Assembly (NCBI GenBank): GCA_965221985.1
Contig: OZ244928.1
Coordinates: 992,001-1,056,000, forward strand
Direction: 5' to 3'
DNA from: J054 sp965221985
GTDB lineage: Bacteria > Pseudomonadota > Gammaproteobacteria > Steroidobacterales > GCA-2729495
Length of the DNA: 64,000 nucleotides
Under the pieces are notes generated by a model. The model did no database searches. It saw only the letters and a program-made list of their open reading frames with translations, and was not told where the DNA came from. Position 1 is the first letter of the stretch, and the number at the start of each line of letters is the position of its first letter. Shown here in pieces: positions 1 through 7,525 of the stretch. The position numbers were made by a program, and so were the translations under genes.

Positions 1-132
1 GAGAAATTGTTGGCGGAAAACTGTGATCTGCGCTGGCACAGCTATGACATGGATCATACTGTGACGCCCGAGGAACTCATGGATATTCGCCAGTTCTTGG
101 ATGCTTTGGTCAAGATGCCAAGCGCGGACTGA
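1..132 (+). CDS. Carboxylesterase/phospholipase family protein, C-terminal fragment
   Basis: An open frame enters from the left edge and ends with TGA at 130-132. It gives 43 residues, including DMDHTVTPEELMDIRQFL, which matches the C-terminus of small alpha/beta-hydrolase carboxylesterases of the EstB/acyl-protein thioesterase type. In that family the His of the G/D-H-T-V segment is the catalytic histidine. The start and the nucleophilic serine lie outside the window, so substrate cannot be inferred. Its 3' end overlaps the convergent NRDE gene by about 23 bp. The call is based on this terminal motif only. Confidence 0.6.
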   Translation, partial: EKLLAENCDLRWHSYDMDHTVTPEELMDIRQFLDALVKMPSAD

Positions 133-880
133 TTTCAAATTCAGTGCCGGATTCGCCGCTACAATGACCCGCAGCATCAAAGCTTCGCTCTAGGCAGCGG
201 CAGTGTTGTTCGGCATCGATGCTAAGTATTGTGCTAGCACGCGTACCGTAGTGTTTACCCATTACGAACGGCGTCGATTGGTAACTCGGTCCTTGGATTG
301 TGTCCCCGCTTGGGACCTCATCGCGGCGATTCAGCAATTCCATCAGCGCATGGGCATCTAAGTTCTCATCTTTCAGAATTTTTTCCACCTCGTCCTTCAA
401 GAAGCGGGCTTTGGGCCAGATATCATGGTCAGCCGAATTTGTGATGACATGGACGCCGCGGCTCAAGACTCTCAGCGGCTCGCCATCGAATGGCGGTTCC
501 CGTAGCAAATAGCTCGCTGAACTATCACCAAGGACAAGGAAAAAGCCGGCGTAGTCGCCTGCTTGAGTTAAAACACGTTCCAGGAAGGGCTCTGGATCCA
601 GTTCGCCGGTGATGAATTCGCGCACCAAATCACCGCGGCTTAGCTGGCTACCCGCGGGAAGGGCCTTGGCGGGTTGATTAGTGACCACCGCGAATTGGCC
701 TGCGCGGTTGGCGGCCAACCAACTTCCACGCGCGACTTGGTCGCGGCCACCGAATACGTCTGGCGCATCGGTCCACCAGTCGGCTGGCGCGCTGGGGCGG
801 GCATGAAACTCGTCCCGGTTGCCGAGAATGATCAGTGGATAATTTGGATGACAATCCACCGCGATGGCGACCAGACACAT
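110..880 (-). CDS. NRDE/TANGO2 family protein
   Basis: 256 residues. It begins MCLVAIA and carries the family signature NRDEFHARP at residues 21-29, followed by the usual W-W and GGRD segments. This is the NRDE (TANGO2, Ser/Thr-rich protein T10) family. Its biochemical role in bacteria is not settled; eukaryotic TANGO2 has been linked to lipid and heme handling. The conserved Cys at position 2 recalls the N-terminal nucleophile of Ntn hydrolases, but that is inference. No signal peptide is visible, so it is probably cytosolic. It lies 9 bp downstream of nudC on the same strand and is probably the last gene of a flhC-nudC-NRDE transcript. Confidence 0.8.
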   Translation of the reverse strand: MCLVAIAVDCHPNYPLIILGNRDEFHARPSAPADWWTDAPDVFGGRDQVARGSWLAANRAGQFAVVTNQPAKALPAGSQLSRGDLVREFITGELDPEPFLERVLTQAGDYAGFFLVLGDSSASYLLREPPFDGEPLRVLSRGVHVITNSADHDIWPKARFLKDEVEKILKDENLDAHALMELLNRRDEVPSGDTIQGPSYQSTPFVMGKHYGTRASTILSIDAEQHCRCLERSFDAAGHCSGESGTEFEISPRLAS

Positions 881-889
881 GGCCGCGGG

Positions 890-1852
890 CTAACGCTGTT
901 CCATGGGACGGCGCACCCGCAGCGGCGGCCCAGCTAAGCCCAGTTCGGTAAGACCCGGTCCTTGGTACTGGTCAAACCAAGTTTCAATCAATTTATAGGC
1001 AACGGATGTGGGTGGCGGCAGTATGACCTCGCGGGCAGCTATTTCGTCACGGCCCACCCAGCGCGCTTCCGCCAGCTCCGCATCGTTGCAGCGTAGTTCC
1101 GCGGATTCGCCCGTGGCGCGGAAGCCGATCATTAGAGCGGATGGAAATGGCCATGGTTGCGACGCCAGATAATGGCACTGCCCGACGCGAATATTGGTTT
1201 CCTCGTGGACTTCGCGGCGTACCGCATCTTCCAGGCTTTCACCCGGCTCCACGAAACCCGCGATGGTGGAGAATCGTTTTTCTGGCCAGTTCTTGTGTCT
1301 GCCCAGCAGGCATTGTTCGCCTCTCACCACCAGGACAATGATGGCAGGGTCGAGTCGCGGGAAACTCTTGTGCCCACAAGCTTGGTTTTTGCAGGCCATG
1401 ACAAAGCCTGCATTCTTGGAGATGTTTTTCTCGCCGCATACGCCACAGTAGCGATGCTTGTCCTGCCAACTTAGCATCGCGCGCGCGTAGGCGACTAAGG
1501 CAGCGTCGGTGCCCGAAAGAACATTCACTGCATTGCGCAGCTCTTGAAATTTTCCAGCGGTAGGCAAAGCCGGCCGCTCTGCATCGGAGAATCGAAATGC
1601 GTATAGCTGGGTGTCGTCCTGCATCCCTAGAAATATGGTGTTCGCTGCACTGAGTTCTTCGGTGTCGACTTCTTTCGGCTTTAACAGCACGGCCCGGTTG
1701 TTAAAAACCAAACAGCGTTGTTGCCACAGGCCGATGAGGCGGGAGGACTCACCGGCGAGCATTGATTCAATGCGACGGGTATCGCTGCGCCAGTGCGCAC
1801 AACGATCCAGGCGACTGCCGGCGAACGTTGTCTGGATTTCACCACTGGTCAT
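890..1852 (-). CDS. nudC: NAD(+) diphosphatase / NADH pyrophosphatase NudC
   Basis: 320 residues. The N-terminal NUDIX-like region is followed by a zinc ribbon with Cys136, Cys139, Cys154 and Cys159. The Nudix box lies at about 199-221 (G-x5-E-x7-REVHEE), and the SQPWPFP motif that marks the NADH-specific subfamily follows it. The family hydrolyses NAD(H) to NMN(H) and AMP, and in E. coli NudC also removes NAD caps from RNA 5' ends. The start codon at 1852 overlaps the flhC stop as ATGA, so translation is probably coupled. The Nudix box ends ETNI, where the consensus has Gly in place of Asn; all the acidic metal ligands are present. Confidence 0.93.
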   Translation of the reverse strand: MTSGEIQTTFAGSRLDRCAHWRSDTRRIESMLAGESSRLIGLWQQRCLVFNNRAVLLKPKEVDTEELSAANTIFLGMQDDTQLYAFRFSDAERPALPTAGKFQELRNAVNVLSGTDAALVAYARAMLSWQDKHRYCGVCGEKNISKNAGFVMACKNQACGHKSFPRLDPAIIVLVVRGEQCLLGRHKNWPEKRFSTIAGFVEPGESLEDAVRREVHEETNIRVGQCHYLASQPWPFPSALMIGFRATGESAELRCNDAELAEARWVGRDEIAAREVILPPPTSVAYKLIETWFDQYQGPGLTELGLAGPPLRVRRPMEQR

Positions 1853-2427
1853 CTGGATGGCGAACCTGAATCGGTAATGCGCTCTTTGATCTCACAGGAG
1901 GGGCAGCGCTGATAATCCAATGCGTAGCGGTCTTGCACATAGGGCGAATGACACTGGGCGCAATGGGCAAAGAACAGTTCTCGGCTTTCCACCAGCGCAT
2001 GATAAAGGTTCCAGGCCCATTCGAAGGACAGGCGCGGCTTTTCTTGAAGAGTTTCGTAAGTTTCATAGGCTTGGCAGAGCCGCTGGCCGATATCCACGCG
2101 GTCCAGGGCGGCTGAATTGATGCGTCCCTTGGAGTCCACGCGCGCCGCACCGCTATAAATATAGAGGCAGCCCAGTAGGGTGGCTTCCGCTTGACGGGGC
2201 GCATTGCTGACGAAACGCTCGATTTGGCGGGGAGACTTGCCGCGGCGCCGCTTCACCGTTGGCCCCCGGCTGCCGCGGAAATAGCTGTTGACCAACTTGC
2301 GCACGCGGTCCTCGGTAAACCCAGTGCAGGCTCGGATTGTCCCGGTTCGGGCCTCGTGGCGGATCATGCGTATGGCCAGTTCGAACTTGTCCATTTCGCC
2401 GGCGTAGCGGTCGTCGGTAACGCGCAT
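1849..2427 (-). CDS. flhC: FlhC-family flagellar transcriptional activator
   Basis: 192 residues, the length of enterobacterial FlhC. It has a helical N-terminal half and a C-terminal zinc site with Cys156, Cys159, Cys175 and Cys178 (CAQC and CPSC). FlhC acts with FlhD as a DNA-binding heteromeric activator of class II flagellar promoters. No canonical flhD precedes it on the same strand. Instead a divergent gene at 2550 encodes a protein with an FlhD-like N-terminus. nudC follows with a 4-bp ATGA overlap. Residues around 54-68 are unusually basic (RGPTVKRRRGKSPR) and could contact DNA. No flagellar structural genes are in the window, so the regulon could be something other than flagella. Confidence 0.8.
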   Translation of the reverse strand: MRVTDDRYAGEMDKFELAIRMIRHEARTGTIRACTGFTEDRVRKLVNSYFRGSRGPTVKRRRGKSPRQIERFVSNAPRQAEATLLGCLYIYSGAARVDSKGRINSAALDRVDIGQRLCQAYETYETLQEKPRLSFEWAWNLYHALVESRELFFAHCAQCHSPYVQDRYALDYQRCPSCEIKERITDSGSPSR

Positions 2428-2450
2428 TGGGTTTCTCCCCTATTTGATGT

Positions 2451-2474
2451 GATTCGGGTCCCCAGGCCCGAATC
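2451..2474. promoter_or_regulatory. 24-bp perfect palindrome, candidate operator between flhC and the FlhD-like gene
   Basis: GATTCGGG (2451-2458) is separated by 8 bp from its exact inverse CCCGAATC (2467-2474). The site lies 24 bp upstream of the flhC start and 76 bp upstream of the divergent FlhD-like gene. A second, imperfect inverted repeat surrounds the spacer on the other side: 2476-2489 against 2516-2529, 12 of 14 positions paired. A TATAGT at 2513-2518 could serve as a -10 for the plus-strand gene. The symmetry and the position suggest binding of a dimeric regulator; the protein is unknown. Confidence 0.45.
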
Positions 2475-2549
2475 TGGCCTAAATTTACCTTTTATGGTCG
2501 AAAATTCCCATATATAGTAAATCCAGGCCTTTTTGACGGGAGCATCCCA

Positions 2550-3191
2550 ATGCGTTGTGAATCACCAGATAGGCAATTTTTCGCTGAAGTCCGCGATTTG
2601 AACTTGGAATTTCTCGCCTTGGTTGCCGACACGCGAGCCGGCGAGTCGGCTTGGCGGCTGCTGGGTCTTGCCCCCCATTCGGCCCGCCACCTACGCAATT
2701 TGTCGGATTCCGAGCGCCAATTCATGGCGACAGTGCCGGCCCTGCTGGCGGGTTTCAGTCGCTCGCCGGCCGCATTACGGGTTGCCGAACAGACCTTGCC
2801 CGACGGCGAATTGGAGCCGGGTTGGTTGGCCGCGGCCACTTTGTTTTCCAACGGCCTGCTGACCTATTTGTGGCAACTTGCGCGGACGGACCGGCTGCGC
2901 ATCGCCTTGTGCATCGGTCCGGGGCGAGGTCTGCGTGCGGACTTGCAAGCCATTGGCTTTCGGGACATACAGGCCTGCGCCGCGCAAGCGGTGCCGGATT
3001 TGCGGGTGCGACATCCCGGCTGGTGGGCTGATTTGATTACTGCGGCACGCAGCGAAGACCACGAGCTCAGAGAACGTTGCCGGCTGGACCCCATCGCTCT
3101 CAGTCTCGCGCCGGCCGCGAGTCCTGTGAAACCGACTGCCCCTCCCGATAGGCTGGCTGCCCGAAGTCGGACGAACTCGCAGCGACGTTGA
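2550..3191 (+). CDS. FlhD-like protein with C-terminal extension
   Basis: 213 residues. Residues about 9-70 (FFAEVRDLNLEFLALVADT, then ESAWRLLGL and a following helix) resemble the FlhD core (D-I/L-N-L-x-Y/F-L-x-L-A, then a RLGL-type turn). FlhD proteins are usually about 105-120 residues. This one has a further 100 or so residues with a Trp-rich central part (LLTYLWQLART, HPGWWADLI) and a basic, proline-rich tail with no clear relatives known to me. It is divergent from flhC with 122 bp between the starts, which supports a functional link. Homology is judged by eye. Alternatively it is an unrelated helical protein of unknown function. Confidence 0.55.
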   Translation: MRCESPDRQFFAEVRDLNLEFLALVADTRAGESAWRLLGLAPHSARHLRNLSDSERQFMATVPALLAGFSRSPAALRVAEQTLPDGELEPGWLAAATLFSNGLLTYLWQLARTDRLRIALCIGPGRGLRADLQAIGFRDIQACAAQAVPDLRVRHPGWWADLITAARSEDHELRERCRLDPIALSLAPAASPVKPTAPPDRLAARSRTNSQRR

Positions 3192-3264
3192 GGCTTGACC
3201 GCGCGCGGAGCAATTTCCTAGTACTGGTTGGTTTGGGGCGGGTGCCCATGCACAATGCGCGCCC

Positions 3265-4227
3265 ATGAAGGCTCTGACCCTGCGCAATTTGACCAAGGTT
3301 TACTCCAACGGCGTAAAAGCTCTCAAAGGTGTTGACCTGGACGTTGATGCGGGTGATTTCTTCGCCCTGCTTGGGCCCAATGGTGCAGGCAAGACCACGG
3401 CCATCGGGGTAATTACGGCTCTAGTCAATAAGACAGCGGGCGATGTCCGAATCTTTGGCCACGACATCGACCGCGATCTCGATGCGGCGAAAGCCTGTAT
3501 CGGCGTCGTTCCCCAGGAGATTAATCTCAATCAGTTTGACCGGATCGACAAGATCGTGGCCTGCCAGGCCGGTTTCTACGGCATTGGTCGCCGCGAAGCC
3601 GCCCGTCGCGCCCAAATATATTTGGAGCGCTTACAGCTATGGGATCGGCATACGGAAATAGCGCGTAATTTGTCTGGCGGGATGAAGCGGCGCTTGATGA
3701 TCGCGCGCGCGCTTGTTCACGAGCCTAGACTCTTGGTTCTTGATGAACCCACCGCCGGCGTGGATATCGAGATACGCCGGTCCATGTGGCAATTCCTGCG
3801 TGAAATTAATGCTGCGGGCACGACAATTATTCTTACCACCCACTATTTGGAAGAGGCGGAAAGTCTCTGCCGCTATGTGGCCATTATCGACCAGGGCCGG
3901 ATTATCGAGAGTGGTCGTATGTCTAGTCTATTGCGGAAGCTGCACCATGAAGTTTTCGTTCTGAATACACGAGAGCCCATTGGCCAGGTGCCCGAATTGC
4001 CGGATTACAAACTTGCGGTCTTGGACGAGCACGAACTGCAAGTTGAGGTTTCCCGTGACCAAAATCTGAACACGGTATTTGCCGCCCTGAGTGCCGCGGG
4101 TATTCAGATCGTCAGCATGCGTAATAAAGCCAATCGCCTAGAAGAGGTTTTCTTCCGTTTAACAGAAAAGTCCTCAACTAGATCTGATGACCTGGGACAT
4201 CAGCATGCCATGGGATCCGAACGATGA
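3265..4227 (+). CDS. yadG: ABC transporter ATP-binding protein, YadG type
   Basis: 320 residues. Walker A GPNGAGKTT is at about 37-45, the signature LSGGM follows in the middle, and Walker B with LLVLDEPTAGVD comes after it. A C-terminal extension of about 80 residues is typical of the DrrA/YadG/CcmA-like exporter class. It would energise export by the membrane partner encoded next, whose ATG overlaps this gene's stop (ATGA at 4224-4227). The substrate is unknown; relatives export drugs, polysaccharides or lipids. An upstream spacer of 73 bp separates it from the FlhD-like gene. Confidence 0.85.
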   Translation: MKALTLRNLTKVYSNGVKALKGVDLDVDAGDFFALLGPNGAGKTTAIGVITALVNKTAGDVRIFGHDIDRDLDAAKACIGVVPQEINLNQFDRIDKIVACQAGFYGIGRREAARRAQIYLERLQLWDRHTEIARNLSGGMKRRLMIARALVHEPRLLVLDEPTAGVDIEIRRSMWQFLREINAAGTTIILTTHYLEEAESLCRYVAIIDQGRIIESGRMSSLLRKLHHEVFVLNTREPIGQVPELPDYKLAVLDEHELQVEVSRDQNLNTVFAALSAAGIQIVSMRNKANRLEEVFFRLTEKSSTRSDDLGHQHAMGSER

Positions 4228-4997
4228 ATTGGCGTGGCCAGCTAGTTGCTCTGCTGACACTGGCGGAAAAGGAAGTTCGCCGAGTGTTTCGCATTTGGGT
4301 GCAGACTATTGTGCCGCCAGCCATCACCATGACGCTTTATTTTGTAATTTTCGGCAGCTTGATTGGTAAACGCATTGGTCAAATGGGCGGCTATGATTAC
4401 ATGCAGTACATCGCGCCCGGACTCATCATGATGTCGGTGATTACCAACTCCTACGGTAATGTCGTGTCTTCCTTTTTCAGCGCGAAATACAATCGGCACC
4501 TTGAGGAAATGCTGGTATCACCCATGCCTAACTACGCCATCGTGATCGGGCATATGCTCGGTGGCGTGATTCGCGGCTTGTTAGTCGGGCTGATTGTTAC
4601 CGGTATTGCGCTATCCTTTACACGCTTAGAGGTCTACAACTTGGCCATAACGCTCAGTGTCGCGTTTCTTACAGCGATGGTTTTTTCTCTGGGTGGTTTG
4701 ATTAACGCGATTTTTGCCCGGAAGTTTGATGACGTGTCGATTATTCCGTCCTTCGTCTTGGCGCCTCTAACTTATTTGGGTGGCGTTTTCTATTCCATCG
4801 CGCTGTTACCGGAGCTGGCCCAGACCGCTTCAAAGCTGAACCCGATTCTCTACATGGTCAATGCCTTTCGCTATGGCATGTTGGGTGAGTCGGATATCGA
4901 TATCGGCACAGCGTATGCCATCATTATGGTGTTTGTGGCGGGTCTATTCGCGGTTTGCATATCGCTAATTAGCCATGGACATGGCATCCGGGAGTAG
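4224..4997 (+). CDS. yadH: ABC-2 type transporter permease, YadH type
   Basis: 257 residues with about six hydrophobic segments, as in ABC-2 permeases. An amphipathic N-terminus is followed by a first membrane span at about 33-50 and a segment around 90-110 (KYNRHLEEMLVSPMPN) that matches the conserved cytoplasmic motif of the family. It forms the membrane half of an inner-membrane exporter with the preceding ATPase, to which it is translationally coupled. The substrate cannot be deduced. It ends 19 bp before the convergent FakA/FakB fusion gene. Confidence 0.85.
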   Translation: MNWRGQLVALLTLAEKEVRRVFRIWVQTIVPPAITMTLYFVIFGSLIGKRIGQMGGYDYMQYIAPGLIMMSVITNSYGNVVSSFFSAKYNRHLEEMLVSPMPNYAIVIGHMLGGVIRGLLVGLIVTGIALSFTRLEVYNLAITLSVAFLTAMVFSLGGLINAIFARKFDDVSIIPSFVLAPLTYLGGVFYSIALLPELAQTASKLNPILYMVNAFRYGMLGESDIDIGTAYAIIMVFVAGLFAVCISLISHGHGIRE

Positions 4998-5016
4998 ATA
5001 AATGGGGGCAGTGATT

Positions 5017-6870
5017 TTAGTTGCTGTCCCCAATCTGTCCCATGGTCTGCACGGCGACAGTTAGTGCGCCTACACCGCTATGTGTGCCCAATGCCGCACC
5101 CACTTCTACGATGCTAAGAAACTCCGTGCCGTCATCGAGGGTTTTGGCCAGCCGGTCATGAAGCCGTTGGGCCAATTCCGGACTCTGTGCGTGACCGATG
5201 GCGACTCGCCGCCGTGTGCCACTGGTGACTTTTCGCCGTACGTGCCGCGCCAAGGCCGCGGCCAAGTCACCGTGGCGGCGGACGATGCGCGTCATCCGCA
5301 GCTGGCCATCAGTACCCGTGGTTAAGATGGGCACTAGGCCCAAGCGCTTGGCAACCCATTGTGCCCAGGCGGGAATTCGTCCACCTCGAACGGCGGCGCG
5401 GAGGTCCGGTATGACCCCGAAGGTCTGGGTTGCCTGAATGGCTTTTTCGACCGCTGCCACCAAGCGTTCGCCGCAATAACCCGCGCGGGCATATTCTGCC
5501 GCCGAAATAGCGACCAAGCCTTGTCCAACGGAAACGCTGCGGCTGTCGATCACCGTTACGCCTTTTGAATTGCGGCTCCGCTCGGCGGCTGATTTTGCGG
5601 CTTGCCAGGTGCCGCTAACGGACTTAGCCAAGCTGATGGAAATGACTTCTGGAAAATGCGAAGACAAGAATTCATAAACCCGGCGAAAGTCACCTGGCGC
5701 CGGTTGCGAGGTTTGCGGATGTACCGGATTCCGATCCAGTTCGGCGAAAAACTCCGCGCTGGGTAAACTGACTTTGTCCATATAACTACGATCGCCGAAA
5801 TTCACGCGCAGGGGCACAAAGTGAATATCGAGATCTTCGTAGGCCGAATCGGGTATGTCGGCAGCCGAGTCCGTTACCACTGCAACTTTTTGCGCAGTAG
5901 CGGACAGACTGCGAGTCTGTCGTTGCATGTCATCGGCCTTGGTGGCGCTGACCATGCCGAATCGGCCGGCTTGCCGAAACACTTCGGCGGGATCATTGGT
6001 ATGAATATGCACCTTGATCTTGCGGTGCATGCCGGCGATGACCATGCTATTGCCCAAAGCCGATAGTGATTCTCTAAGTTTTCGGCGATCAATGCCTTCG
6101 CCGGTTACCATGCATTCGGTACAGAATCGAAAACTCAAATCATCAAAGCTGCCCACTACCGCTTCACTGTCCTCATGATCGGCGAGATCCAAAGGTGTTT
6201 CTATTGCGTGCATAGAGCCGGTACGCACGAGCTCAGCCATGCCCTCCAGCAGTGATACGAAACCGCTGGCCCCAGCGTCGACCACACCCGCCTTGCGCAT
6301 TTGCTCTAAACCGTTGCGTGTGGATTCGAGGGATTTTTTTGAAGTCTTGAGTAAGCCGTACAAAAAGTCCGCAAGATCGCTGACGCCTTTTTCACGCAGC
6401 CGGCTGCCGGCATCCGCCACGTCGCTAATAACCGTGATTACCGTACCTTCCAGGGGCTTATCCAAGGCATCCCGGGCGTAGGCTTTTGCCCTTTCCAAAG
6501 CAGCCGTAAGTTCCACCACGCCAATACGCGAATATTCGCCGAGTTGGTCTGCTAGACCTTGAAAAAACTGCGCCATGATGGCACCGGAGTTGCCCCGAGC
6601 GCCGTCCAGGGCCGAGTCTGCTGCTCGGATCAAAACTTGGCCAGCGGAAGCCGATGGATTCGCTGCTAAGGCAGCTGCTACCGCACCCAGGGTCAAGGCC
6701 AAGTTCGTCCCCGTGTCTCCGTCGGGAACGGGGAATACATTGATCTTGTTCAGATGCTCGCGCTCTGCAAGTACGCGACGAACGCCAGCTTGAAGTACAT
6801 GGTTTAGGCGCGTGCCATCGAGATAGGCAATACTCGTCGGCTTATCCGCTGCCTGATCTGCAGGGGTCAT
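5017..6870 (-). CDS. DAK2 (DhaL/FakA) - DegV (FakB) fusion protein, probable fatty acid kinase
   Basis: 617 residues. Residues 1-225 are a DhaL/DAK2 kinase domain with the nucleotide/Mg motif PVPDGDTGTN at 48-57 and GARGNSGAI. The middle part has the FakA zinc-site pattern FCTEC ... KVHIHTNDP. From about 330 a complete DegV domain follows (VVTDSAADI, TSQPAPGDF, SGTWQAA), which in FakB binds the fatty acid. In Firmicutes FakA and FakB are separate proteins that make acyl-phosphate from free fatty acid and ATP; here both are in one chain. That it phosphorylates fatty acids is inferred from the family. The start overlaps the gspB stop (ATGA), so it is coupled to gspA-gspB. Confidence 0.85.
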   Translation of the reverse strand: MTPADQAADKPTSIAYLDGTRLNHVLQAGVRRVLAEREHLNKINVFPVPDGDTGTNLALTLGAVAAALAANPSASAGQVLIRAADSALDGARGNSGAIMAQFFQGLADQLGEYSRIGVVELTAALERAKAYARDALDKPLEGTVITVISDVADAGSRLREKGVSDLADFLYGLLKTSKKSLESTRNGLEQMRKAGVVDAGASGFVSLLEGMAELVRTGSMHAIETPLDLADHEDSEAVVGSFDDLSFRFCTECMVTGEGIDRRKLRESLSALGNSMVIAGMHRKIKVHIHTNDPAEVFRQAGRFGMVSATKADDMQRQTRSLSATAQKVAVVTDSAADIPDSAYEDLDIHFVPLRVNFGDRSYMDKVSLPSAEFFAELDRNPVHPQTSQPAPGDFRRVYEFLSSHFPEVISISLAKSVSGTWQAAKSAAERSRNSKGVTVIDSRSVSVGQGLVAISAAEYARAGYCGERLVAAVEKAIQATQTFGVIPDLRAAVRGGRIPAWAQWVAKRLGLVPILTTGTDGQLRMTRIVRRHGDLAAALARHVRRKVTSGTRRRVAIGHAQSPELAQRLHDRLAKTLDDGTEFLSIVEVGAALGTHSGVGALTVAVQTMGQIGDSN

Positions 6871-7523
6871 TCCCGGTCCAAGCGAAACGTCTTGCCTTCA
6901 TGACTTAGCAAAACGCCGGTCGGATCAACTTCCTTAAGCAGGGGTCCTTCGCTTAAGCGGTCGCCCTCTCGATACTTTGTCATATTGATGAATACGAAAC
7001 GATTGGGCGGATCATCACTATACACATGAATGTCGATACGCAGAGGCGGCAACTCTAACTCGCCCGCGACCAAGAGTTCTTGTAGTGTCTGCGTGATTTC
7101 GCCGTCCTGCAATTTTCCTCTGTCGGTCGAATCCGTGGCGGGCTCGGCAAGCTTGGATTGATTAGCCGGTTCTGCCGAGCTCGCCGCCGTGGGGGTCGCT
7201 TTCTGCGTGGCAGCTGCCGCTTCGCTGGCCAGGGGGCGAACCTCGGGTCCTGGCCGCGCGGCGCGAGGCATGGGTGGCGGGTTAACGGGTATAGCCGGAA
7301 TTTCGGCAGTGTTTGCCGCTGGCTCGATTTCCGGCGTGTCTTGATCGCGCCATAACAAGCTAAACAACAAAATTGCATTGGCCGCCAGAAAAATTGCCAG
7401 GATCGGTATCCATCGATTCGGCTTTTTTGCCGCCGCGCCGTAGCGGCTTGCGGCAATACCCGGACCGGTGTCTTGTTGCCGTTCCGTCTCGCTTTTCCTG
7501 AGCGCATCGAGAATAAATGACAT
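6867..7523 (-). CDS. gspB: General secretion pathway protein GspB-like
   Basis: 218 residues. It begins MSFILDALRKSE, a hallmark of GspB/PulB-type proteins. A membrane span lies at about 38-58, then a proline/alanine-rich periplasmic linker, and a C-terminal domain (LRIDIHVYSDDPPNRFVFINM ... L.EGDRL) typical of the family. GspB works with the GspA ATPase to insert or stabilise the type II secretin in peptidoglycan. The preceding gspA ends 2 bp upstream. The core gsp genes are not in this window. The downstream neighbour is the FakA/FakB fusion, an unexpected partner. Confidence 0.85.
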   Translation of the reverse strand: MSFILDALRKSETERQQDTGPGIAASRYGAAAKKPNRWIPILAIFLAANAILLFSLLWRDQDTPEIEPAANTAEIPAIPVNPPPMPRAARPGPEVRPLASEAAAATQKATPTAASSAEPANQSKLAEPATDSTDRGKLQDGEITQTLQELLVAGELELPPLRIDIHVYSDDPPNRFVFINMTKYREGDRLSEGPLLKEVDPTGVLLSHEGKTFRLDRE

Positions 7524-7525
7524 GG

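Noticed and set aside
2775..3296. Minus-strand open frame of 173 codons over the FlhD-like gene
   Set aside because: Composition is arginine/proline-rich and typical of a shadow frame; it also covers the start of the ABC transporter gene.
5003..5032. Terminator between yadH and the FakA/FakB fusion
   Set aside because: A TGGGG/CCCCA hairpin is present but the stem is bulged, no U tract follows on the plus strand, and it overlaps the 3' end of the fusion gene.
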